Below are positions 43,316 through 51,260 of a stretch of 64,000 nt of DNA, in pieces. The stretch lies in the NCBI RefSeq assembly GCF_947486615.1, contig NZ_CANKUD010000002.1:1-64000 (forward strand). Direction: 5' to 3'. The DNA comes from an uncultured Modestobacter sp. (GTDB lineage Bacteria; Actinomycetota; Actinomycetes; Mycobacteriales; Geodermatophilaceae). How positions within the stretch are numbered: the first letter of the stretch is position 1; each line of letters starts with the position of its first letter. The notes below the pieces were generated by a model. That model was not told the DNA's origin, searched no databases, and saw only the letters and a list, made by a program, of their open reading frames with translations. The translations under genes and the position numbers were made by a program.

Positions 43316-43978
43316 GTGGTGACCCGGACGAGCAGCCAGGCGCGGTCCGGCCGGCACCGCCGGCCGGACCGCCACCGGCTCACCGCGGTGCGCGCCGGGT
43401 TGCTCGCCGTGGCCGTCGTGGCCGGCACCATCGCGCTGGTCGACCGCCCGGACGACGCCGCGCGGGCCGTGCCGGTGGCCACCCCGCCCGCGCCGGTGGT
43501 GCTCGGCTCCCCCACTGCGGTGCCCGCCGCCCGCACCGTCGCCACTCCGGCCGGGCTGCGGATCGAGGCCATCGGCCTGGACACCGATCTCACCCGGATC
43601 GGCGTGGACGCCGCCGGTGCCCTCGTGCCCCCGGCGGACTTCGAGCAGGCCGGCTGGTTCGCGGCGGGCCCGGCACCGGGCGAGGTCGGGCCTGCGGTGC
43701 TGGCCGGCCACGTCGACGACCGGCGCGGCCCCGGGGTGTTCTTCCGGCTGGAGGAGCTCGCACCCGGTGACCGGGTGGAGGTCACCCGCGGCGACGGCGA
43801 GGTCCTCGACTTCGCGGTCACCCGGGTGGCCGCCTACCTCAAGGACGACTTCGCCACCGAGGAGGTCTACGGGCCGACGACCGGTGCGGAGCTCCGGCTG
43901 ATCACCTGCGGCGGCACCTTCGACCGCACCCGCCGCAGCTACACCGACAACGTCGTCGTCTACGCCCAGCTCACCTGA
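43316..43978 (+). CDS. Class F sortase
   Basis: The 220-residue membrane-anchored transpeptidase has one N-terminal transmembrane helix (AGLLAVAVVAGTIALV), then the sortase barrel with catalytic His in VLAGHVDD, Cys in RLITCGG and Arg in FDRTRRSYTDNVVV. The short TLXTC-to-LITCGG form is class F. The start codon is ambiguous: two consecutive GTGs (43316, 43319) overlap a GGAGG. Adjacent DUF4397 protein is the likely substrate. Confidence 0.88.
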   Translation: MVTRTSSQARSGRHRRPDRHRLTAVRAGLLAVAVVAGTIALVDRPDDAARAVPVATPPAPVVLGSPTAVPAARTVATPAGLRIEAIGLDTDLTRIGVDAAGALVPPADFEQAGWFAAGPAPGEVGPAVLAGHVDDRRGPGVFFRLEELAPGDRVEVTRGDGEVLDFAVTRVAAYLKDDFATEEVYGPTTGAELRLITCGGTFDRTRRSYTDNVVVYAQLT

Positions 43979-43985
43979 CGGCCGC

Positions 43986-44009
43986 CCGGCCCCGGCCCCG
44001 GCCCCGGCC
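43986..44009. repeat. CGGCCC short tandem repeat
   Basis: About four copies of CGGCCC between the class F sortase gene and stem-loop copy C. Simple low-complexity tract. Confidence 0.6.
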
Positions 44010-44061
44010 ACCCTTCAGGGTCCCGCCCTGAGCTTGCGAAGGGTGGGGGGAAGGGTGGTCC
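44006..44061 (-). repeat. Covarying intergenic stem-loop element, copy C
   Basis: Reading from the stop of the zinc-ribbon gene, arms GGACCACCCTTC and GAAGGGTGGCC pair with the same bulged A as the other copies. The inner stem CCCACCCT/AGGGCGGG and loop TCGCAAGCTC are present. This copy differs most in arm sequence yet stays fully paired. It begins 4 nt after the stop and separates convergent genes. Confidence 0.85.
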
Positions 44062-44065
44062 TTTC

Positions 44066-44371
44066 TCAGCGACGACGGTCGCGGGCCCGCCAGCAGGCGG
44101 TGTGCCAGTGCCGGCGCCAGTCCGCGGCGGACTCGGTGTCCCAGGGCTCCAGGTCGGAGTCGCGGGCGTAGGCCGGCCAGGTGACCACGTGCGGGGTGCG
44201 CGGCCGGATCTCCTGGTCGCACCCCGGGCAGCGGTAGGTCTTGTCGCTGCCCGCCCCGGTCAGCGGGCGGACCACCCAGTCCCCGTCGCCGGCCTCCTCG
44301 ATCGGCTGGGCCGGCCGGCGGTCCGGGGGCGGTCCGGTCCGCCCCCGCCGGTTGCCGCCGTGGCGCCCCAC
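44066..44371 (-). CDS. Small zinc-ribbon protein
   Basis: A 101-residue actinobacterial hypothetical protein (often labelled ATP/GTP-binding protein without evidence). YRCPGCDQEI and RRHWHTACW supply a CxxC...HxxxC metal site. The Arg/Pro-rich N-terminus is probably disordered. The GTG at 44371 lies 5 nt after the dehydrogenase stop, so the pair is likely co-translated. Function unknown. Confidence 0.72.
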   Translation of the reverse strand: MGRHGGNRRGRTGPPPDRRPAQPIEEAGDGDWVVRPLTGAGSDKTYRCPGCDQEIRPRTPHVVTWPAYARDSDLEPWDTESAADWRRHWHTACWRARDRRR

Positions 44372-44376
44372 GGCGG

Positions 44377-46161
44377 CTACCGGTCCGAGTGGTCGCGGAA
44401 ACCGCGGCCGGCCTTGCGGCCCAGGTAGCCGGCGGTGACCAGGTGCTCGAGCAGCGGCGCCGGGGCGAAGCCGGGCTCGCGGAACTCGGTGTACAGCTCG
44501 CGCTCGATGGCCAGGGCGACGTCCAGGCCGACGACGTCCAGCAGCTCGAAGGGGCCCATCGGGTAGCCGCACCCCACCTTCATGGCGGCGTCGATGTCGT
44601 CGGCGGTGGCGTAGTGCGCCTCCAGCATCCGGACCGCGTCGTTGAGGTAGGGGAACAGCAGCGCGTTGACGATGAACCCGGCCCGGTCGGTGCAGGAGAC
44701 GGCGTGCTTGCCCAGCTGCGCGCAGAGGGCCCGCGCGGTCGCCGCCACGTCGGGGTCGGTGGCGATCGTGGAGACCACCTCGACCAGCTTCATCGCCGCG
44801 GCCGGGTTGAAGAAGTGCAGGCCGACCACGTCGCCGGGGCGCTCGCTGGCCTTCGCGCACTCGATCACCGGCAGGCTGGAGGTCGTCGTGGCCAGCACCG
44901 CGCCGGGCTTGACGATCTCGCCCAGTGCGGCGAACAGCGCCTGCTTGGTGGCCAGGTGCTCGACGACGGCCTCGATGACCAGGTCGGCGTCGGCGAGGTC
45001 GTTCAGCTGGGCGCTGCCGGTGACCCGGGCCAGGGCGGCGTCCCGGTCGGCCTGCTCCAGCCGGCCGCGCACGACCTGCTTGTCCAGCGCCCGGGTCAGC
45101 CCGGCCTGCACCGCCTCGACCTTGTCCGGCGTCCGGGCGACGAAGGTGACGTCGTAGCCGGCCGCAGCCACCACCTCGACGATCCCGGTGGCCATCGTCC
45201 CGGACCCCACGACCCCGATCCGGCGCAGCGGGCGGGCCTCGGCGGCGGCCGCGTCGTCGGCGGGCGGGGTCTGGGCGTCCGGCACGACCTCGGCGGAGTC
45301 GCGGCCGGCGTAGGTGTAGAAGCCGCGGCCGGTCTTCCGGCCGAGCAGGCCGGCGGTCATCATCTGCTTGATCACCGGGGACGGGGCGTGCAGCCGGTTG
45401 CGCGACTGCTGGTACATCGTCACGAGGATCTCGTAGGCGGTGTCGATGCCGATCAGGTCCATCAGCGCGAGCGGGCCCATCGGCAGGCCGCAGCCCAGCC
45501 GCATGGCGGCGTCGATGTCCTCCCGGCTGGCGTAGCGGTTCTCGAACATCTCGACGGCGTGGTTGAGGTAGCCGAACAGCAGCGCGTTGGCGATGAAGCC
45601 GGCCTTGTCGCCGATGGTGACGTCGATCTTCCCGAGCCGGGCGGCGAGCGCCTCGACGTCCTCGACCACCGAGGGCTCGGTGACGACGGTGCGCACCACC
45701 TCGACCAGCTTCATCACCGGTGCCGGGTTGAAGAAGTGCATCCCGATGACCTTGCCCGGGCGGCCGGTGGTCACCGACAGCTCGGTGACCGAGAGGCTGG
45801 AGGTGTTCGTCGCCAGGATCGTGTCCGGCGGGCAGATGCCGTCCAGCCGGGCGAACAGCTGGGCCTTGAGCTCCATCCGCTCCGGGATCGCCTCGACCAC
45901 CAGCTCGGCGACGGCGAGGTCCTCCATCACGGTGGTGAACCGGATCCGGGACAGGATCGCGTCGCGCGCCTCGGGCTCGAGCTTCCCGCGGGCGACGGCC
46001 TTGCCGGTGGACTGCTCGACGTGCGTGCGGCCGCGCGCCAGCGCCTCGTCGGTCACCTCGACCGCCGTCACCGACAGCCCGGCCCGGGCCAGCACCTCGG
46101 CGATGCCGGCGCCCATGGTGCCCAGCCCCACCACGCCGACCTCGGTCAGTTCTCTGGCCAC
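44377..46161 (-). CDS. 3-hydroxybutyryl-CoA dehydrogenase, tandem-fused double module
   Basis: The 594-residue protein contains two complete 3-hydroxyacyl-CoA dehydrogenase units. Module 1 (about 5-285) has GVVGLGTMGAGIAEVLA, NTSSLSVTEL, catalytic His in GMHFFNPAPVMKLVEVV and the helical domain ending LLGRKTGRGFYTY. Module 2 (about 315-594) repeats them as GVVGSGTMATGIVEVVA, TTSSLPVIE, GLHFFNPAAAMKLVEVV and YLGRKAGRGF. Streptomyces have similar 590-residue forms. It converts acetoacetyl-CoA to 3-hydroxybutyryl-CoA, linking thiolase to Ccr. GTG start with GGAGGGG about 7 nt upstream. Promoter carries the shared TACYNNNNRGTA site. Confidence 0.93.
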   Translation of the reverse strand: MARELTEVGVVGLGTMGAGIAEVLARAGLSVTAVEVTDEALARGRTHVEQSTGKAVARGKLEPEARDAILSRIRFTTVMEDLAVAELVVEAIPERMELKAQLFARLDGICPPDTILATNTSSLSVTELSVTTGRPGKVIGMHFFNPAPVMKLVEVVRTVVTEPSVVEDVEALAARLGKIDVTIGDKAGFIANALLFGYLNHAVEMFENRYASREDIDAAMRLGCGLPMGPLALMDLIGIDTAYEILVTMYQQSRNRLHAPSPVIKQMMTAGLLGRKTGRGFYTYAGRDSAEVVPDAQTPPADDAAAAEARPLRRIGVVGSGTMATGIVEVVAAAGYDVTFVARTPDKVEAVQAGLTRALDKQVVRGRLEQADRDAALARVTGSAQLNDLADADLVIEAVVEHLATKQALFAALGEIVKPGAVLATTTSSLPVIECAKASERPGDVVGLHFFNPAAAMKLVEVVSTIATDPDVAATARALCAQLGKHAVSCTDRAGFIVNALLFPYLNDAVRMLEAHYATADDIDAAMKVGCGYPMGPFELLDVVGLDVALAIERELYTEFREPGFAPAPLLEHLVTAGYLGRKAGRGFRDHSDR

Positions 46162-46220
46162 GCTGCCGCCCCTCCGCCGTCCGGTGATCGTCGGCAGTCT
46201 CCCACCTCCGACCGTGGAGC

Positions 46221-46232
46221 TACCCGCCGGTA
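46221..46232 (-). promoter_or_regulatory. Shared TACYNNNNRGTA operator upstream of 3-hydroxybutyryl-CoA dehydrogenase
   Basis: On the coding strand TACCGGCGGGTA is followed by GCTCC. The site is 59 nt before the GTG and directly precedes a TAGCTC hexamer in the same register as at ccr and etfBA. Inverted repeat with 4-nt spacer. Confidence 0.55.
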
Positions 46233-46237
46233 GTTCC

Positions 46238-46294
46238 GGCCCCGTCGCAGGGGCCCACCGCGCGCGGAGCGTGTGGTGGGGGGCGACGGGGTCC
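46238..46294 (-). repeat. Covarying intergenic stem-loop element, copy B
   Basis: 57 nt, starting 2 nt after the nucS stop. Outer arms GGACCCCGTCGC and GCGACGGGGCC; inner CCCACC/GGTGGG. Loop sequence (ACACGCTCCGCGCGC) diverges from the other copies. Confidence 0.85.
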
Positions 46295-46296
46295 TT

Positions 46297-46968
46297 TCAG
46301 AACAGTCGCTGGGACGGGTCGTCCGTGCCCTTGAGGACGGCGTAGTCGACGGTCAGGCAGTCGATGCCGCGGTCGGCGGCGAGCACCCGGGCCTGCGGCT
46401 TGATCTCCTGGGCGGCGAAGACGCCCTTCACCGGGGCCAGCCGCGGGTCGCGGTTGAGCAGCTCCAGGTAGCGGGTCAGCTGCTCCACGCCGTCGATCTC
46501 CCCGCGGCGCTTGATCTCCACCGCCACGGTCGTGCCACCGGCGTCCCGGCAGAGCAGGTCGACCGGGCCGATCGCGGTCGGGTACTCCCGGCGGACCAGC
46601 GACCAGCCCGCGCCGAAGGTCTCCACGTGCAGCGCCAGCAGCCGCTGCAGGTCGGCCTCGACGCCGTCCTTCTGCAGGCCGGGGTCGACGCCCAGCTCGT
46701 GCCGGGAGTCGTGCTCGACCGACTCGATGGTGATGATCAGCTGCTCGCCGGCCTTGTTGGTGACCGTCCAGGTGCCGGTGCCGTCGGTGAGCTCCTCCCG
46801 CAGCGAGCACGGCGGGCTCATCCAGTTCAGCGGCTTGTAGGCCCGGTCGTCGGCGTGGATGGACACCGAGCCGTCGGCCTTGACCAGCAGCAGCCGGGTC
46901 GCGGGCGGGAGGTGGGCGGTGAGCCGCCCGATGTAGTCCACGGAGCAGCGGGCAATGACCAGGCGCAC
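46297..46968 (-). CDS. nucS: Mismatch-specific endonuclease NucS
   Basis: The 223-residue nuclease carries out non-canonical mismatch repair in actinobacteria, which lack MutS/MutL. The N-terminal DNA-binding half and RecB-like C-terminal half are clear. Active-site residues are D137 in GPVDLLC, E151 and K153 in VAVEIKRRG. The C-terminus SQRLF is the beta-clamp-binding tail seen in mycobacterial NucS. Length matches M. tuberculosis NucS (226). GTG start with TAGCGT 8 nt upstream. Divergent from a lipoprotein gene. Confidence 0.95.
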   Translation of the reverse strand: MRLVIARCSVDYIGRLTAHLPPATRLLLVKADGSVSIHADDRAYKPLNWMSPPCSLREELTDGTGTWTVTNKAGEQLIITIESVEHDSRHELGVDPGLQKDGVEADLQRLLALHVETFGAGWSLVRREYPTAIGPVDLLCRDAGGTTVAVEIKRRGEIDGVEQLTRYLELLNRDPRLAPVKGVFAAQEIKPQARVLAADRGIDCLTVDYAVLKGTDDPSQRLF

Positions 46969-46976
46969 GGACGGCG

Positions 46977-46982
46977 ACGCTA
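46977..46982 (-). promoter_or_regulatory. -10 element of leaderless nucS
   Basis: TAGCGT on the minus strand, 8 nt before the GTG at 46968. Confidence 0.4.
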
Positions 46983-47095
46983 CCGGCTGCCGGCAGGTCC
47001 CCCGCCACCGGCGCGACGCCAGTGACGGGTGGGACCCCGCCGGCGCGCCCGCCGCGACCGCGGAACCCCAGGACGGCGGCGGCCGTGTACTCCCT

Positions 47096-48001
47096 GTGCG
47101 CCCTGTCACCGTTCTGCGTCCCGCCGGCCTCACGCTGGCCCTGCTGCTGCTGACCGCCTGCGCCGAGAGCGGGGGCACCGGTACGGCACCGGCACCCGTG
47201 CCCGAGGCCGAGTCCGGGTCCGGGTCCGGGGCCGGGGCCGTCGTGCTGCCCGAGGCCGAGGACGCGCTGGTGCTGCAGGTGGAGCAGACCGGCGGGTTCG
47301 TGACCCCGGAGATGCTGGCCGGCCGGCTGCCGATCGTGAGCGTCTACGGCGACGGCCGGGTGATCACCCAGGGGCCGGTCATCGCGATCTACCCGGCCCC
47401 CGCGTGGCCGAACGTGCAGGTGCAGCAGGCCGACCGGTCGACCGTGCAGGAGCTCGCCGAGCGGGCGCTGGCCGCGGGCATCGACCAGACCGCCGACCTC
47501 GGCTCGCCGCCGCTCGCCGACGCCCCCTCCACCCGGTTCACGCTCGTGACCGACGACGGCCCGATCACCCGGGAGGTCTACGCGCTGCAGGAGGCCGAGG
47601 GTGCCGGCGGGCTCACCGCGGAGCAGGAGGCCGCCCGGGCGCAGCTGCGCGACCTCCTCGCCGACCTGACCGACCTGACCGCCACCCTCGGCGACGACGA
47701 CGCCGCGCCGGCGCCGTACGAGCCCGCCGCGGTGGCCGCCCTGGCCCGCCCGTGGTCCGCCCCGGCCGACGATACGGAACAGCCGGAGCTGACCTGGCCC
47801 GGGCCGGAGCTGCCCGGTGAGCCGATCGCGCCCGGGGTGACCTGCGTGACCGCCACCGGCGAGGAGGCCCGGGCCCTGGCCGAGGCCGCCCGTGGCGCGA
47901 CGACGCTCACCCCGTGGGTGGGCGCCGACGGGGCCCGGTGGTCGATCACCTTCCGCCCGCTGCTGCCGGAGGAGTCCGGCTGCGCCGACCTGACCGGCTG
48001 A
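47096..48001 (+). CDS. Putative lipoprotein of unknown function
   Basis: The 301-residue protein begins with a short lipoprotein signal ([17 protein letters not shown], cysteine about residue 22). A Gly/Ser/Glu/Pro linker with a GSGSG run and a soluble domain ([33 protein letters not shown]) follow. The domain recurs in actinobacterial lipoproteins, but I do not recognise a named family. Two cysteines near the end may pair. The GTG start is chosen for the signal peptide; no clear Shine-Dalgarno. Confidence 0.7.
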   Translation: MRPVTVLRPAGLTLALLLLTACAESGGTGTAPAPVPEAESGSGSGAGAVVLPEAEDALVLQVEQTGGFVTPEMLAGRLPIVSVYGDGRVITQGPVIAIYPAPAWPNVQVQQADRSTVQELAERALAAGIDQTADLGSPPLADAPSTRFTLVTDDGPITREVYALQEAEGAGGLTAEQEAARAQLRDLLADLTDLTATLGDDDAAPAPYEPAAVAALARPWSAPADDTEQPELTWPGPELPGEPIAPGVTCVTATGEEARALAEAARGATTLTPWVGADGARWSITFRPLLPEESGCADLTG

Positions 48002-48006
48002 CCGCC

Positions 48007-48037
48007 GTGCTCCCCGGGTCCACGACCCGGGGAGCAC
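48007..48037. terminator. Bidirectional terminator between lipoprotein and symporter genes
   Basis: A perfect 14-bp stem (GTGCTCCCCGGGTC with 48024-48037) and 3-nt loop, between convergent stops at 48001 and 48045. Confidence 0.75.
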
Positions 48038-48044
48038 CAGCACG

Positions 48045-49433
48045 TCAGGCCTGTGCGGCCACCGGCGGCTGCGGGCTGCGCAGGTCGCCGTCCACGCCGC
48101 CCTCCTGCTCCACCGGCGCGAGCGGGTCGGCGGTGCGGGTGGCGTTGTACCGGGCCAGGTCCAGCAGGCCCTCCCGCTTGGCGACGATCGTGGGCACCAG
48201 CGCCTGGCCGGTGACGTTCGTGGCGGTGCGCCCCATGTCCAGGATCGGGTCGACCGCCAGCAGCAGGCCGACGCCCGCCAGCGGCAGACCCAGGGTGGAC
48301 AGCGTCAGCGTGAGCATCACGACCGCGCCGGTGACCCCGGCGGTCGCCGCCGAGCCGACCACCGACACCAGCGCGATGAGCAGGTAGTCGGTGATCGAGA
48401 GCGGGACGTCGAAGAACTCGGCGACGAAGATCGCCGCCAGCGCCGGGTAGATCGCGGCGCAGCCGTCCATCTTGGTGGTGGCGCCCAGCGGCACGGCGAA
48501 CGAGGCGTAACTGCGCGGGACGCCGAGGTCGGCCTCGGTCACCCGCTGGGTCACCGGCAGGGTGCCGATCGAGCTGCGCGAGACGAACGCCAGCTGGATC
48601 GCCGGCCACGCACCGGCGTAGAAGCGCAGCGGCGAGAGGCCGTGCAGCTTGAGCAGCACCGGGTAGACGACCACCAGCACGATCGCCAGGCCCGCGTAGA
48701 CCGCGCCGACGAAGACGCCGAGCGAGCCGAGGGACTCCCAGCCGTAGCTGGCCACCGCCTTGCCGATCAGGCCGACGGTGCCGATCGGGGCGAGCAGGAT
48801 GACCCACCACAGCACCTTCTGCACGATCGCCAGCACCGAGCGGGTGACCGACAGGAACGGGTCGGCGGCCGAGCCCACCTTGAGTGCGGCGATGCCGATG
48901 GCCACCGAGACCACGATCAGCTGCAGGATGTTGAAGCTGACGCCGTCCGCGTCGCCCTCCAGGCCGAGGAAGTTGGCCGGGACGAGACCGGTGAGGAAGT
49001 CCCACCACCCGCCGGACGTGCCCTCGTAGGTGGCCAGGCCGGCGTCCACCGAGCTGCGGTCGCCGGGCCGGGTCAGCAGGCCCAGTCCGATGCCGATCGA
49101 GACGGCGATCAGCGAGGTGATGGCGAACCACAGCAGCGTCTGGCCGGCCAGCCGTGCAGCGTTGGAGACCTGCTTGAGGTTGGCGATGCTGACGATGATC
49201 GCGGTGACGATCAGCGGGACGACGATCGCCCGCAGCAGCCCGACGAAGGTGTTGCCGATCGTGGTCAGGGTGCTGGTCAGCCAGTTGGCGTCGGTGCCGG
49301 GCACCAGGGCGCCGTCGACGAAGGAGCCGGAGACCGGGCCCATCGCGCGGGCCAGCAGGCCCAGGGCCACGCCGACGACCAGGCCGAGCAGGACCTGGAC
49401 GGCGAAGGGGACGGAACGGAGACGAGCGAGCAC
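48045..49433 (-). CDS. DAACS-family dicarboxylate/amino acid:cation symporter (possibly cystine)
   Basis: The 462-residue transporter has about eight transmembrane helices and two re-entrant loops. Family signatures are SRSSIGTLPVTQ (HP1), PLGATTKMDG and PILDMGRTATNVTGQAL (substrate and sodium/proton site). Homologues carry glutamate, C4-dicarboxylates or cystine (TcyP branch). A probable cysteine-type leader peptide 13 nt upstream favours a sulfur amino-acid substrate (inference). GTG start, AGAGG 9 nt upstream. The C-terminal 30 residues are a polar tail. Confidence 0.88.
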   Translation of the reverse strand: MLARLRSVPFAVQVLLGLVVGVALGLLARAMGPVSGSFVDGALVPGTDANWLTSTLTTIGNTFVGLLRAIVVPLIVTAIIVSIANLKQVSNAARLAGQTLLWFAITSLIAVSIGIGLGLLTRPGDRSSVDAGLATYEGTSGGWWDFLTGLVPANFLGLEGDADGVSFNILQLIVVSVAIGIAALKVGSAADPFLSVTRSVLAIVQKVLWWVILLAPIGTVGLIGKAVASYGWESLGSLGVFVGAVYAGLAIVLVVVYPVLLKLHGLSPLRFYAGAWPAIQLAFVSRSSIGTLPVTQRVTEADLGVPRSYASFAVPLGATTKMDGCAAIYPALAAIFVAEFFDVPLSITDYLLIALVSVVGSAATAGVTGAVVMLTLTLSTLGLPLAGVGLLLAVDPILDMGRTATNVTGQALVPTIVAKREGLLDLARYNATRTADPLAPVEQEGGVDGDLRSPQPPVAAQA

Positions 49434-49446
49434 GGGGTGGTGCCTC

Positions 49447-49560
49447 TCAGAGCAGGGTGAGGGTGGGGGTGGGCCGGGAGCGGGAGCCCGGACAGCGCTC
49501 GGTCGTCACCCGTCCGTGGTCGACGACGCGGCGGCGCGTCAGCCCCCAGAGATCACTCAC
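49447..49560 (-). CDS. Putative actinobacterial leader peptide upstream of the symporter
   Basis: A 37-codon frame from GTG 49560 encodes a peptide with LTRRRVVDHGRVTTERC. This fits the RR-x-VD-x-x-RV-x4-C pattern I recall from short leader peptides placed before sulfur and amino-acid transport genes in actinobacteria. It ends 13 nt before the symporter GTG. Cysteine-responsive translation would be the mechanism. The start codon is uncertain: there is no Shine-Dalgarno and no TANNNT at the right distance. The remaining 238 nt up to the DedA gene hold nothing else I recognise. Confidence 0.45.
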   Translation of the reverse strand: MSDLWGLTRRRVVDHGRVTTERCPGSRSRPTPTLTLL

Positions 49561-49798
49561 GCCGAGCAGGAAGGCACCGGTGGCGGCCGGGCATTCCCGC
49601 GGGTGACCGGGATCATGATCGCCGACCGTCGGCGGGCACCGGGACCGTCGGCGGGCACCGGGCCGGAGGACGCGCCGACGTCGTCCGGGAGTCGCAGCCG
49701 GGTGGTCCTCCCGGTGGAGGGCGACCCCGACCTGAGGTGGATGTGCCCGCAGTCCGGGCCGAGCAGGCTCGGGGCATGCCGTGCCCGGGGAGCCGATC

Positions 49799-50455
49799 GT
49801 GACCGACGCCGTGCTCAGCTGGGTGCAGGACCTGATGGCCTCGCCGTGGGTGCTGGTCGTCCTCTTCGCGCTGTCCGCCGTCGACGGCTTCCTGCCGGTG
49901 GTGCCCAGCGAGAGCGTGGTGATCACCGCGGGGGTGTTCGCCGCGACCGGGCAGCCGGACCTGCCCGCGGTGATCGCGGTGGCCGCGCTGGGCGCTTTCG
50001 CCGGTGACCACGTCTCCTACCTGCTCGGCTCGCTGGTGGGTCTGCGGCTGCGGGCCCGGGCGCGGCCGGGCAGCCGCCGGCACGCCGCGTTCACCCGGGC
50101 CGAGCGGCTGCTCGCCCGGCGCGGCGGCATGCTGCTGGTGACCGCACGCTACGTGCCCGGCCTGCGGACGACGGTGACGCTCACCGCCGGCGCCGTCGGC
50201 TGGCCGCTGCGCCGGTTCACCCCGTTCGCCACGCTGGCCGCGCTCACCTGGGCCGGCTGGTCGGCCGGGATCGGCTACGTCGGCGGGCTGGCCTTCGAGC
50301 GGGACCCGCTGCGCGGCCTGCTGCTGGGGCTGGGCCTGGCGCTGGGCCTGGCCGCGCTGGGTGAGCTGGTGCGGGCCCTGCTGCACCGTCGTCGCCGCGC
50401 CGTCCTCGGCCGGGAGACCCCGGCCGACGTCCCGGTGGAGGTGCGGGCAGGCTGA
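49799..50455 (+). CDS. DedA family (SNARE-associated/VTT) membrane protein
   Basis: A 218-residue polytopic protein with FLPVVPSESVVITAG, the GDHVSYLLGSLVG segment and the conserved ARYVPGLRTTVTLTAGAVGWPLRRF re-entrant motif. DedA proteins act in lipid-carrier or phospholipid flipping and membrane homeostasis. GTG 49799 is chosen because GGGGAG lies 6 nt upstream; GTG 49781 is an alternative. The DUF2071 gene starts 4 nt after its stop. Confidence 0.9.
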   Translation: MTDAVLSWVQDLMASPWVLVVLFALSAVDGFLPVVPSESVVITAGVFAATGQPDLPAVIAVAALGAFAGDHVSYLLGSLVGLRLRARARPGSRRHAAFTRAERLLARRGGMLLVTARYVPGLRTTVTLTAGAVGWPLRRFTPFATLAALTWAGWSAGIGYVGGLAFERDPLRGLLLGLGLALGLAALGELVRALLHRRRRAVLGRETPADVPVEVRAG

Positions 50456-50459
50456 GGCG

Positions 50460-51191
50460 GTGAGCTCCCCGGAACCCGTGAGCCGGACGGCCCCGCGGCC
50501 GGTGCGCACGACCGTCTTCACCCAGGGCTGGCGCGACGTCACCTTCCTGCACTGGGCGGTCGACCCGGGCCTGGTCGCCCCGCTGCTGCCGGCCGGCACC
50601 GTGCCCGACGAGCTGGACGGCGTCACCCACGTCGGGCTCATCCCGTTCCGGATGCGGCGGATCGGCCTGCTCCGCGCACCCGGCCTGCCGTACCTCGGGT
50701 CCTTCGCGGAGACCAACGTGCGGCTGTACTCGGTCGACGCCCGGGGACGCCGCGGCGTCGTCTTCCGCTCGCTGGAGGCCGACCGGCTGCTGCCGGTGCT
50801 CGCGGCCCGGTGGGTGGCCCGGCTGCCCTACCAGTGGTCCCGGATGCGCATCGAGCGCGACGGCGACCGGTTCACCTACCGCTGTGCCCGCCGCTGGCCG
50901 GGGCCCCGCGGTGCGGGCGGCACGATCGCCGTCCGGGTGGGTGCGGAGCTGCCCGAGCCGAGCCCACTGGCGGAGTTCCTCACCGGCCGCTGGGGGCTGC
51001 ACCAGGTCACCGCCGGGCGGCTGGCGTACTGGCCCAACGAGCACCCGGCCTGGCCGCTGCACGCCGCGGAGCTGCTCTCCCTGGACGACGACCTGGTCGC
51101 CACCGCCGGCCTGCCCGGGGTCGGCGGCGCCCCGGACAGCGTGCTGTTCTCCCCCGGCGTCGACGTCCGGTTCGGCCCGCGGCTGCGCTGA
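50460..51191 (+). CDS. DUF2071 (YqjF-like) family protein
   Basis: A 243-residue protein starting with FTQGWRDVTFLHWAVDP and continuing with HVGLIPFRMRRIGLL and FAETNVRLYSVDARGRRGVVFRSLEAD, the hallmarks of DUF2071, an acetoacetate-decarboxylase-like fold of unknown role. GTG start 4 nt after the DedA stop, so co-transcribed. Confidence 0.87.
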   Translation: MSSPEPVSRTAPRPVRTTVFTQGWRDVTFLHWAVDPGLVAPLLPAGTVPDELDGVTHVGLIPFRMRRIGLLRAPGLPYLGSFAETNVRLYSVDARGRRGVVFRSLEADRLLPVLAARWVARLPYQWSRMRIERDGDRFTYRCARRWPGPRGAGGTIAVRVGAELPEPSPLAEFLTGRWGLHQVTAGRLAYWPNEHPAWPLHAAELLSLDDDLVATAGLPGVGGAPDSVLFSPGVDVRFGPRLR

Positions 51192-51260
51192 CGCGACCGT
51201 CCCGCCGACGAATCGAGACGAGGCGTTCCGTCGAGGCGGGAGCTGGGTCACACTGCGGGG

